From Carya illinoinensis (Eukaryota; Streptophyta; Magnoliopsida; Fagales; Juglandaceae): DNA of 64,000 nt. The stretch's first letter is position 1. Each line of letters opens with the position of its first letter. Location of the stretch: NCBI RefSeq assembly GCF_018687715.1, contig NC_056755.1, positions 12,583,501-12,647,500 on the forward strand. The letters run 5' to 3'. The notes below the pieces were generated by a model. It ran no database searches, was not told the origin of the DNA, and saw nothing but the letters and a program-made list of their open reading frames with translations. Positions 45,980 through 57,384 of the stretch are shown one piece after another. A program made the position numbers and the translations under genes.

Positions 45980-48900
45980 CCCTTATCTAGCATAGCCAAG
46001 ACCCTAGACTTGCAGTGAAATTGGGTCCATAGACTTGTTGAGGGGAAATGTCAAGTCTCCAAGACTCGCTAATCCCCCGTTTAGCAAAGCTGAGTCCCTA
46101 GACTCGTCACAAAGTCAGGTCTTTAGACCCGCTATGGGGTAAGCCCAACTCTTCGAGACTTGTCGATCCCCTCATTTAAGAAAAAAAAGTCCCTAGACCC
46201 ATTACGAGGTAAAGCCAAGTCTTTGAGACTCACCGACTCTCATCCAGCAAAGTCGAGTAGTCCCTAGACTCTCAGTGAAATCTGGTCCCTAAAACCACTG
46301 TGGGGTAAGGCCAAGTCTCTGAGACTCGCCGAACCCCTGTCCAACAAACCCGAGACCCTAGACCCACTACAGGGTAACATCAAGTCTCTGAGACTTGTCA
46401 ATCCCCCATCCAGTAAAGCCGAGTCCCTAGACTTGCCACGAAGTTATGTCCTTTGACCAATTGTGGGGTAAGGCCAACACTCCAAGACTCGTCGACCCCC
46501 CCGTTAAAGAAAAATGAGTCCTTAGACTTACTATGAAGTCGAGTCCCTAGACCCGTTGTAAGCAAAGGTCAACTCACCAACCCCTCGCCCAACAAAGCTG
46601 AGTCCTTAGACTCGCTGTGAAGTCGGGTCCTTAGACTCGTTACGTGGTAAGGCCAAGTCTCCGAAACTCGCCGACCCCCAATCTAGTAAAGCCGAGTCCC
46701 TAGACTCGGGGCGAAATTAGGTCCCTAGACTGGTTGCAGTGCAAAATCAAGTCTCCAAGTCTCCAAGACTCCCCAAGCTCCCGTCTAGCAAAGCCAAATC
46801 CCTAGACTCACCGTGAAGTTGAGTCCTTAGACATGTTGGGGGTAAGGTCAACTCTCCGTGACTCGCCGACCACCCTGTCCATCAAAGCCGAGTCCTTAGA
46901 CTCGTAACAAAGTCAGGTCCTTAGACCCACTGTGGGGTAAGGCCAACTCTCCGAGACTCGCCAACCCTTCCGTCCACCAAAAGTCGAATCCCTAAACTCG
47001 TCTTGAAGTTGGGTCCTTAGACCCGCTGTTGGGTAAGACCATTGTCCGAGACTCGCTGACCTCGCCATCCAACAAAGTGGAGTCTCTAAACTCGCCTTGA
47101 AGTTGGGTCCCTAAACCCAGTACGAGGTAAGGCCAAGTCTCCAAGACTCGCCGACCCCCAACCAGCAAAGCCAGATTTCTAGACTCGCTAGACCCACTGC
47201 GGGGTAAGGCCAAGTCACCAAAACTCGTCGAAACCCCATCTAGAAAAGCTGAGACCCTAGAATTGCAACGAAGTCGAGGTCCCTTGACCAGCTACGGGGT
47301 AAAGCCAAGTCTTCGAGACTCATCGATCCCCCGTCCAGCAATGCCGAGTCCCTAGACTCTCTGCGAAGTTAAGTTCTTAGACCGGCTGTGGGGTAAGGCC
47401 AACTCCCTGAGACTCGTCAACCCCCCTCCCTCGGTGTTAAGAAAAAACGAATCTCTAGACTCGACATGAAATCGGCTCCTTAGACCCGCTGCAGGGTAAG
47501 GTCAAGTCTTCGAGACTGGCCAACCCCCGTCCAATAAAGTCGAGTTCCTAGACTAGTCACGAAATTCAGTCCCTATACTCGCTGCGAAGCAAGGCCAAGT
47601 CTCTGAAACTCTCTGACCCTCTTCCAGCAAAGTCGAGTCTCGAGACTCGCACCAAAGCCGAGTCTCTAGATCCACTGCGAGGTAAGTTCAAGTTTTTTAG
47701 GCTCACCAAACCCCCGTCCAGCAAAACTGAGTCCCTAGACTAGCTGCGAAGTCGAGTCCTTAGACCCGCTACGGGTTAAGACCAAGTCTCCAAGACTCGC
47801 CGACCCCCTATCTAGCAAAGTCAAGTCCCTAGACTAGTAGTGAAGTCAAGTCCCTAGACTCGTTGCGGGGCAAAACCAAGTCTCTGAGACTCGCCGAGTC
47901 CTCATCCAGCAAAGCTGAATCCCTAGAATCGCTGCAAACTTGGGTCCTTAGACCTACTGGGAGGGTAAGGCCATCTCTCCGAGACTCACCAACCCCCATT
48001 TCCATCAAATTTGAGTCCTTAGACTCACAGCGAAGTCTGTTCTTTAGACCCACTGTGGGGTAAGGCCAACTCTTCGAGACTCGTTGACCCTCCGTCCAAC
48101 AAAAGCCGAGTCCTTACACTCACAGTGAAGTTGAGTCCCTAGACCCGCTCCTAGGTAAGGCCAAGTCTACGAGACACACTGACCCCCGTTCAAGAAAGAA
48201 GAATCCCAAGACTCGCCACGAAGTCCGGTCCCTTGACCCTCTACGGGTAAGGCCAAGTCTCTGAGACTCTCCGACCCCATGTCCAGCGAAGTCGAGACCC
48301 TAAAGTCGCTACAAAGTCGGGTCCTTAGACCTACTGTGGGGTAAAGCCAACTGTTCAAGACTCACCAACCTCCCCATCTAACAAAGCAGAGTCTTTAAAC
48401 TTGCCGTGAAGTCAGGTCTCTATACCCGCTACGGGGTAAGGCCAAGTCTCCAAGACTTGCCAATCCCCATCCAACAAAGTCGAGTTCATAGACTCGCTAA
48501 ACCCACAACGAAGTAAGGCCAAGTCCCCGAGACTCGCTGAACCCCCATCCAGCAAAGCTGAGACACTAGACTCACAGCGAAGTCGAGGTCCCTTGACTCG
48601 CTACGGGGTAATGCCAAGTCTCTGAGACTAGTCGATCCCCCGTCCAGCAAAATCAAGTCCCTAGACTTGCCGCAAAGTTATGTGCTTAGACCGGCTATGG
48701 GGTAAGGACAACTCTATGAGACTCACCAATAGCTTCCCCCCGGTTGAGGAAAAACGAGTCCATAGACTCGACGTGAAGTCAGCTCACTAGACCCGCTGTG
48801 GGTAAGGTCAAGTCTCCGAAACTCACCAACCCTCATCCAACAAAGTCGAGTCCATAGACTCGCCTCGAAGTTAGATCCCTAGACCCGTTGCAGGGTTAGA

Positions 48901-51030
48901 TCAATTTTCCTAAACTCGCCGACTCCCATCCAGCAAAGCTAAGTCCCAAGACTCGCTACGAAATCAGGTCCCTAGACCCACTGTGAGGCAAGGTCAAGCC
49001 TCTAAGACTCACCAACCCCCCATCCAGCAAAGCTGAGTCCCTAGACTCGCTACGAAGTCGGGTTCTTAGACTAGTTACATGGTAAGGCCAAGTCTTCTAG
49101 ACTCACCGACCTCCTGTCCAGCAAAGCCGAGTCCTTAGACTAGTTGCAAAGTTAGGTCCCTAAACTCGTGGCGAGGCAAAACCATGTCTCTGAAACTCGT
49201 CGAGCCTTCGTCCAGCAAAGCTGAATCCCTAGACTCACCACGAAGTTGGGTCCTTAAACCTACTGGGAGGGTAAGGCCATTTCTCCGAGACTCATTGACC
49301 CCCCCCCGGTCCATCAAAGCCGAGTCCTTAGACTCGCAGCACACTCAACTCCTTAGACCTACTGTGGGGTAAGACCAACTCTTCGAGACTCGTTGACCCC
49401 TCTATCCAACAAAAGTCAAGTCCCTAGACTTGCCGAGCCCCGTCTAAGAAAGACGAGTCCCAAGACTCGCCACGAAGTTGGGTCCCTTGACCCACTGCGG
49501 GGTAAGGCCAAGTCTTCAAAACTTGCTGACCCTCTATCCATCAAAGCTGAGACCCTAAACTCACCGTGAAGTTGGGTTGGTGGACTCATTACGGGATAAG
49601 GCCAAGTCTCCAAGACTCGCTGACCCCCTGTCTAGCAAAGTCGAGCTTTAAACTCGCTGCGAAATCGGGTCCTTAGACCTATTGTAGGGTAAGGCCAACT
49701 GTCCGAGACTCGCCGACCTCCCCATCCAACAAAATCGAGTCTCTAAACTCACTGTGAAGTCGGGTCCCTAGACACGCTATGGGGTAAGGCCAAGTCTCCA
49801 AAACTCGCCAAACCCATCCAACAAAGCCGAGTCCCTAGACTTGCTAGACCCACTGGGGGGTAAGGCCAAGTTCTCGAGATTAGCTTAAACCCCTATCTAG
49901 CAAAGCTGAGACCCTAGACTGGAAGCAAAGTTGGGGTCCTATGACTCGCTACGGGGTGCCAAGTCTCTGAGACTCGTCGATCCCCCGTCTAATAAAGTCG
50001 AGTTTCTAGACTCATTACGAAGTTATGTCCTTAGATTGGTTGTGGGGTAAGGCCAACTCTCTGAGACTTGCTGACCCCCCCCCCCCCCCCCAAAATTCAG
50101 GAAAAACGAGTCCCTAAACTCGACATGAAGTTGGATCCCTAAACCAACCAAGTCTCTGAGACTCGCCGACCCTCGTCCAGCAAAGCCGAGTCTCTAGACT
50201 CATTGCGGGGTAAGGCCAAGTCTTTGAGACTCACTGACCCCCATCCAAAGTCAGGTCCCTAAACCCGCTGTGAGGTAAGGCCAAGTATCCGAGACTCACC
50301 AACTCCCCATCCAGCAAAGTGAAGTCCCTAGACTCTCTATGCAGTCGAGTCCTTAGACCCGCTACGGGTTAAGGCCAAGTTACGAACCAACGTCTAGGAA
50401 AGCTGAGTCCCTAAACTCACCCCGAAATCAAGTCCCTAGACTTGTTGTGGGCAAAACCAAGTCTCCAAGACTCGCGACCCCCTGTCCAGCATAGCCGAAT
50501 CCCTAGACTCACTGCTAAGTCAGGCCTTTAAACCGACTGGGGGGTAAAGCCAACTTTTTGAGACTCGCTAACCTCCCGTCCAACAAAACCAAGTTCTTAG
50601 ACTCGCCACGAAGTCAGGTCCTTAGACCCACTGTGGAGTAAGGCCAACTTTCTTAGACTTTCTAACCCCTTCATCCAACAAAAGCTGAGTCCCTAGAGTC
50701 ACCGTGAAGTTGGGTCCCTAGACCCGCTACAAGGTAAAGCCAAGGCTTTGAGACTCACCGACCCCCATCCAGGAAAGACGAGTCCCTATACTTGCGATAA
50801 AATCAGGTCCCTTGACCCACAATTAGGTAAGGCCAAGTTTCGGAGACTCGCCAAGCATAGCCGAGACCCTAGACTAGCTGCGAAGTTGGGTCCCTAGACT
50901 CATTAAGGGATAAGGCCAAGTCTCTGAGACTCACTGACCCCCCGTCTAGCAAACCTGAGTCCCTAGACTCGCCATGAAGTCAAGTCCTTAAACTAGCTAT
51001 GGGATAAGGCCAACTCTCTGAGACTCACCG

Positions 51031-51062
<32 letters not shown>

Positions 51063-52285
51063 CGGTCTAACAAAACCGAGTTCCTAGACTTGCTGTGAAG
51101 TCGGGTCCCCTAGACCTGTTATGGTGTAAGGCCAAGTCTTAGAGACTCATTGACCCCTATCCAACAAAGCCTAGTACCTAGACTCGCCGCAAAGTCGAGT
51201 CCCTAGATTCACTACTGGGTAAGGCCAAGTCTCCAATTCTCACCTACCCCCATCCAACAAAGCCGAATCCCTAGACTCACCATGAAGTTAGGTCTCTAGA
51301 CCTGTTGCAAGTTAAGGCCAAGTCTCCAAGACTCGCTAACCCCCGTTCAGGAAACACGAGTCCCTTGACTCGCCAACCCACCGTCCAGCAAAGTTGAGTC
51401 CCTAGACTCACTACAAAGTTGGGACCCTAGACCCGCTGTGGTGTAAGGTCAAGTCTCTGAGACTCGCTGACCCCCCCAGCAAAACTGAGTCCCTAGACTC
51501 ACAGTGAAATCAGGTCCCTAGACCCGTTATGGTGTAAGGCCAAGTCTCAGAGACTCACCGACCCCCTATCCAGCAAAGTTGAATCCCAAGACTCACTATA
51601 AATTTGAGTCTCTAGACCTACTAAGGGGAAAGGCCAAGTCTTTGAGACTCGCCCTCGTCCAGCAAAGCCGAGTCCCTAGACTCGCTGCAAAGTCGGGTCC
51701 CTAAACCCCCTACGGGGTAAGGCCAAGTCTTTGAGACTCGCCGACCCCAGTCCAGCAAACTCGAGTGCCTAGACTCACCAAGAAGTTGGGTCCCTAGACT
51801 CACTACGGGTAAGGCTAAGTCTTCGATTCTTACCTACCCCCGTCTATTCAAGTTGAATCCCTAAACTCGTAGTGAAGTTGGGTCTAAGGACCCGCTATGG
51901 GTAAGGCCAAGTTTTCAAGACTCGCCAGCCTCTTGTCCAGCAAAACTGAGTGCCTAGACTCACCACGAAGTTAGGTCCCTAGACCCACTATAGGATATGG
52001 CCAAGTCTTCGAAACTCACCAAACCCCCCGTCCAACAAAGCTGAGTCCCTAGACTAGCCGAGAAATCGGTACTCTAGACCCACTGCGAGGTAAAGCCAAG
52101 TTTCCAAGACTCGCTAACTCCCATTCTAGCAAAGTTAAGTCCCTAGACTCGCTATGCAATTGAGTCTTTAGACCCACTGCGGGGTTAGGACAAGTCTTTG
52201 AGATTCGTCAACCCCTCGTCCAACAAAGCATAGTCTCTAGACTTGTCAACCTTTTGCCCAACAAAATTGAGTCCTTAAACTTGCC
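45980..52285 (+). repeat. ~6.3-kb array of ~95-bp units with three dyads each
   Basis: Sixty or more degenerate units of about 90-105 bp (a few ~70 bp). A typical unit contains, in order, CGAGTCCCTAGACTCG, CGGGTCCCTAGACCCG, GGGGTAAGGCCAAGTC, AGTCTCCGAGACT and CGACCCCCGTCCAGCAAAG. The first, second and fourth are short palindromes or hairpins. Copies vary in bases but the order is constant over the whole array. C-runs at 50075-50091 and 51032-51061 have expanded from the CCCCC stretch. It makes up most of the element interior; no protein coding is apparent. Confidence 0.9.
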
Positions 52286-52641
52286 GTACCAAGATGGGCA
52301 CCAAGCTCGCGCTCTATGATGTTGAGTCTGTCTCCTGCTCACTGTGCCAAGTTGGGCCCCACGTTTGTTCTCTACATGGTCGAGCTTGTCTCTCGCACGC
52401 CTTGTCCCAATGAGCCCATGCTCACTTTCTACGAGGACGAACCAGACTTCAAACTCATCTGAACTCTGCGCTTGCACCTTATGCAATCACACGCACCTCC
52501 AACCTCAATTCACCCTCAGAGGCATCTATTGCTTAACACAAACATAATATTGTTTTCTTGCTGACGATTTTTATTGCATGTTTTATCTTAAAGATTCTCA
52601 AGGTCTTTTGTTAGAACAAGTTGTCCTTAAAAATCACGGCG

Positions 52642-53335
52642 TGCTATAAGGGGTAAAATCTCAGGGCCTAAGGATCAGGCCCAGCCCACCTGGTTGGGTG
52701 CTAGAGGACAAAAATGGACAACAGGAGTGAGAAGGCATAGGGTGTTAAGGGGTGCAGAAGGTAGGGGATGGACGCATGCATGAGTCAGGGAGTAGGCTGG
52801 GCTGTCAGAATGGGAGTCAGGAAGGCATGGGGGGCAAGGGGTCAGAAGGCAGGGTAGGGGGTGTCAGGAGGTATGTGGACAAGGGAGTCATTTAAAAGGG
52901 AAAAGCTCCCTCTGGCTCTCAGGTTCTTCTTCCTCAGCTTCAACATCATCTTCTTCATCTCCCACTTCAATCTCTAGACAAAAAGCTCCAGCACAAGTGT
53001 TCAACTCCAGCAAATACAATCGGGATTACTATTGTACTGTGAGAAATGAGAGACCATGAGAGACTATAAACAAGAATATCATAGTGAATTTCTCAAACGC
53101 CCGTGGATGTAGATATTATGCAGAACCACATAAATATGTGTGTCCACCTCTTTTATTTCCTCTACGTTTATTTTCCTTTCACAGCCATGAATATATGCAC
53201 CATCATCGCACATCAGTACCGGACTGCTACCGAGGGGCACCAGACTACGTCTTTCGAGGCTCGTATCGCCTTAATGGGTCGAGAAAGATTCTTTCTCTCC
53301 TTCCAGCCTATTGTGTGATTTTTATAGCATCAACA
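52642..53335 (+). repeat. Right LTR of the 10-kb element
   Basis: Starts TGCTATAAGGGGTAAAATCT and ends CATCAACA, matching the left LTR. Immediately to its right (from 53341) the copia B RT resumes. Confidence 0.8.
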
Positions 53336-53340
53336 AAGGG

Positions 53341-53659
53341 CTTACTTGAGACCATATAATACCTTATAAATGTGGCAAACATGATGAGGCAACTGAGAAT
53401 GAGAGAAGCCAGAAGTTTAGGTCATATACATCTCTTCATATTGAAAGCCAAGGAGGAATGCATTTTGAATATCAAATTGTCAAAGGCACCAACCTTAGGA
53501 TATGGCAATGGACAACACAATTCTAATGGTGGTTGGTTTAACAACTAGAGAGAATGTCTCAAAGTAGTCGATACTTAGTTGTTAGTGATAACTCTTGGCT
53601 TCAAGTCTTGCCTTGTAGTGTTCTATAAAGCCGTCAGCATGTTGCTTAATGTGAAAGAC
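53341..53659 (-). pseudogene. Copia B reverse transcriptase, N-terminal half
   Basis: Minus strand. It contains WVFHIKQHADGFIEHYKARL, YFETFSLVVKPTTIRIVLSI, FDIQNAFL and, at the left edge, KVLYGLK: the start of the Ty1/copia RT domain. Stop codons interrupt it. It is bounded on the right by the copia A target duplication (53660-53664) and on the left by the 10-kb element. Confidence 0.78.
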
Positions 53660-53924
53660 CCAACTATTAACATATAACATATTAGTGATTTTCTATAAAT
53701 AGAAATAGAATATTCTAGAATTAGGTTATTAGTTGTCAGTTACACTTTTTCTAATTTACTGTAATAGAATTGATTCTCCTTGTATATGTATAAATACACA
53801 ACACTTCCAATATGATATATATAACAGAATTCATGAATACACAGCAGTCGCACATGGTATCAGAGCTGCTCGACTTGTCATGTTTGCCAAAAATCTAGTT
53901 ATGTAGCCCATCAATGTCATCACA

Positions 53925-55056
53925 GGTTTAACCATTTCTACCAAACTGAGGCTCCTCAATATTTTTCCGCTAATTACACCACAAACTACACTAACCAAAA
54001 CCCTTCGTCTGACACCACTTGGTACCCCGACTTGGCAGCTACCCACCATATCACAAATGATCTAAACCACGTCAACCTTTCCAGCAAGCAGTACACTAGT
54101 AATGAGGCCATTCGTGTGGGTGATGGATCGTGCCTTCCAATTCAGCACATCGGTGACTAAACTTTTTTTCTAACTCTTCCTCTTTTCATTTGAATAAATT
54201 GCTTCATGTTTCATATATCATTAAGAATCTTATTTCTGCAAGTAAATTCTGCAAGGATAATTCCTGTTTCTTTGAATGTCATGCCACTCATTTTTCTGTT
54301 AAGGATAATCAGACGGGTACTTCCCTACTCACCGGTCCAATGCATAATGGTTTTTACGTCTTCCCTTTACTAACTCTGTCACCTATGTCTGTTCTTCTTG
54401 GTGAGAAAGCATCTCTCTCGCAATGGTACAAGCATCTCGGACATCCTTCACTCGATCTTGCCTCTCACATTTTGCACTCAAGGTGTTTGCCATTGTCCCT
54501 CAAAGAAGATGACTACAAGTGCCCTGTGTGTCTTCTTGCTAAAGCTCACTATCTCCCTTACTCTCCTAGTTCAGCCCATTACAAAAGGTCCTTAGAGCTT
54601 GTTAGTGCATACCTTTGGGACCTATCTCCTGTAGTTTCTAGAAATGGGTTCAAATACTATATTTCTCTTATAGATCATTATACTCAATTCACCTAGATTT
54701 TCCCTTTGAAATTAAAGTCTAATGTTATTCAAGTTTTAAAAAAAATTTTAACTTCCATTGAACGTTTATTCAATTCTAAATTGCTTGTTCTTCAAACTGA
54801 TGGTGGTGGTGAATTTACATTGCTAACATCTTTTTGTCAAAAATTTGGAATTACACATCAATTCTCTTGTCCACATGCTCACCAGCAGAATGGACTAGTT
54901 GAATGCAACCATCGACATATTGTCGAAATAGGGCTTGCTCTTCTAGCCCATTCCTCTCTCCCAACACATTTTTGGGTTGATGCCTTCAGAACTGTTGTTC
55001 ATTTAATCAATATGCTTCCTTCAAAAGTGCTTCACAATAAATCACCATATTTTTAA
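53925..55056 (+). pseudogene. Copia A protease, GAG-pre-integrase and integrase
   Basis: From about 53925 the sequence reads gag end/protease, with WYPDLAATHHITND where DSGATHH is usual, so the catalytic motif is altered. 54190-54696 is GAG-pre-integrase (SQWYKHLGHPSLDLAS, CPVCLLAKAH) and the start of integrase (YYISLIDHYTQFT), broken by a stop at 54694. 54706-55056 continues the core with VLQTDGGGEFTLL and CPHAHQQNGLVE, ending at a stop after KSPYF. It is non-functional. Confidence 0.78.
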
Positions 55057-55773
55057 GTTTACAACAAAGAATCCGATTTTTCCCTTTTGAAAGTTTTTGG
55101 ATGTGAGTGCTAGCCCAACTTACAACCTTACAACAAAAATAAACTCATGTTTCGGTCCAAACCATGTATTTTCTTGGGCTATAGTAGCACTCATAAGGGC
55201 TATAAGTGTTTGGACCCACAATATTAAAGATTTTATATATCCAGAGATGTTACTTTTAATGAGGCCTCCTTTCCCTTTTCAAACCCGAAGCCCAATCTTC
55301 ACAATCCACTAGAAATACCCACTTCGTCAATAGCCCATACTTCCTTACCTCTATTTCAATCCTCTATCTTACGCCCAGGTCTTGGGTCCGGCCCAAGTCT
55401 AATCTCTTCTTCTAAGTCTTCCCCTCTATCACTTAACCTTAATTTAGAATCTCCCCTTCCCAATCCCTTGATTTCTCCTTCTCTAGAACCTTCTTCCTCT
55501 TCTCCCTCTCTCATCTCTACTCTTTCTTCCGGACCCTCACCAATTCTTCATCCTCCTAATTCTCCCATGATTACTCAAAGTCAAACCAACACCCTTTGGC
55601 CGCGAACGCTCGAGGATGGCATGATCCCTTACCCACCATGACAACATTGTCTTTTTATCACTGTTGCTATTTCGGATGATCCCTCCAGCTTCTTAGTTGC
55701 TAGTAAGTTTCCTTAATAGCAAGCAGTCATGGCCTAAGAATTTCATGCCCTAATCCGAAACAACACTTGGAGT

Positions 55774-57118
55774 TTGGTACCTCCTAATCTCTCTTTTAAT
55801 GTTATCAATTGTAGATGGGTGTTTAGAACAAAATTTCACTTTGATGGTTCTTTTGAAAGGAGAAAGGCCCAATTAGTAGCTAAAGGCTACCATCAACAAT
55901 CGGGCCTTGATTTCCATGACACTTTCAATCTAGTTGTGAAAACTACTACAATTCATTTGATTACTTCTCTTGTTGCTAGTCATGGCTGGCCTTTGGGCCA
56001 ATTGGATATTCATAATGCCTTTTTACACAATGACTTACCTAATACCATGTACATGCAACAACCCCAAGGGTTCATTGATTTGAAATTTTCACACTATTTA
56101 TGCAAACTGCACAAGGCTATTTATGGTCTAAAATAGGCTCCTAGAGCCTGGTTTGCCCAACTTAGTTCTTGGTTGATTGGATATGGGTTCTCTACTTCTC
56201 AAATAGATCCATTATTATTTATTTTAAATCATGGTGACTTAAAAATGTTCATGCTCATTTACGTTGATGACATAGCTGTTACTTCATCATAACCAAGTGC
56301 CATTGATTCTCTGATTTTTTTTATCTGTCTGCTACATTCCCTGTTAAAGATCTTGGCCATTTGTCTTCTTTTCTTCGGCTTGAAGTGGACTATTCTGGTT
56401 CTGGTCTCTTTTTATCCCAAAGGAACTACATTAAGGAGTTATTGGTCAGAAGCAATATGTTTCATTCAAAACTCGTTACTTCACCAATGGCAACTTCCAT
56501 TAAGCTATCTCAGTATGATTCACCTCAATTTAAGAACAATACTCTATTTCAAGGTATTGTAAGAGGGATAGAATACTTATCCCTCACAAGACCTGACATA
56601 ACCTTTGCTGTAAATAAGGTATGTCAGTTTATGCACTATCCAAAAGTTCCTCACTGGCTGCTGGAAAAAGGATACTTAGGTATCTTAAGGCTACACTTAT
56701 ACGGGTTGTTTTTAAGTCAAGATTTAATGTTTTTCTTCCAGCCTATACGGATGCAAATTGGGCAGGATGCCTAAATGGTAGGCATTCAATAGGAGGTTTT
56801 GCTTTTTTTTGGGAAATCACATTATTTATTGGATCTCCAAGAAGCAAAAGATTGTGGCTCGATCGTGCACAGAAGCTGAATACAACTCTCTCTTCCACTA
56901 CAACTGAGTTGATATGGTTACAAACTATGCTTAAAGAATTAGGGATTCGATTGTCAAAAGCTCCTACACTATGGTGTAATAACATAGGCGCTACATTTCT
57001 ATCTGCAAATCTAGTTTATCATTCAAGGACAAAGCACATGGACATAGACTACCATTTTTTGTGGGATAAAATTGCTGCTCAAGCCCTAAAATTTTCTTTC
57101 TATAGCTCCAAAGAATAG
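55774..57118 (+). pseudogene. Copia A reverse transcriptase and RNase H
   Basis: 55774-56136 holds the RT start (CRWVFRTKFHFDGSFERRKA, LGQLDIHNAFLHNDL, HKAIYGLK then a stop). Around 56260 the catalytic motif is LIYVDDIAV, intact. 56361-56774 holds DYSGSGLFLSQRNYIKELLV and SLTRPDITFAV. 56621-57118 holds RNase H with YTDANWAGCLNGRHSIGG and SRTKHMDIDYHF. At least four stops or frame changes separate them. Confidence 0.78.
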
Positions 57119-57384
57119 CTTGCTAATGTTTTTACCAAGCTCTTAGTTTCTAATAAGTTTCATTCTTTTCGTATGAATCTCAATGTTATTGACACCCCAC
57201 TGGACTCGAGAGGGCTATTAACACATAGAAATAGAATATTCTATAATTAGGTTATTATCTGTCAATTACACTTTTATGATTTACTGTAACAGAATTGATT
57301 CTCCATGTATGTGTATAAATACACAACACCTCCTATATGAAATACATGATGGAATTCATGAAAACATAGCAGTCTCACACCAAC

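Larger units (their letters stand above)
43317..53335 (+). mobile_element. ~10-kb LTR element without protein domains (LARD-like)
   Basis: Two direct LTRs (43317-43947 and 52642-53335) bracket an 8.7-kb interior in which I find no gag, protease, RT or integrase. After the left LTR comes a primer-binding-like TGGTGTCATC (43949). The flanking 5-mers are GAGGG (left) and AAGGG (right), a near-match target duplication. Removing the element rejoins the copia B RT frame (..YGLK.AP / PRTWFSRL..). Orientation is taken from the primer-binding-like site. The interior contains GC-rich unique DNA (about 44.0-45.98 kb) and a long tandem array (45980-52285). It would depend on an autonomous partner, as large retrotransposon derivatives do. 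Confidence 0.72.
53665..57379 (+). mobile_element. Copia A: Ty1/copia retrotransposon, plus strand
   Basis: A 3.7-kb element with LTRs 53665-53854 (190 bp) and 57216-57379 (164 bp), a perfect tRNA-Met primer binding site TGGTATCAGAGC at 53855, and a polypurine tract ACTCGAGAGGG just before the right LTR. A perfect 5-bp target duplication CCAAC flanks it (53660-53664 and 57380-57384). The gag body is missing: the interior starts with the end of gag and a protease region. Stops and frameshifts occur throughout pol. It is inserted in the RT region of copia B. Confidence 0.88.

Noticed and set aside
45980..52285. CRISPR-like or gene-cluster reading of the ~95-bp array
   Set aside because: Units are degenerate along their whole length; there is no constant repeat with unique spacers, and the setting is a plant LTR element. 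Short open frames on both strands follow the repeat period and have no coding character.
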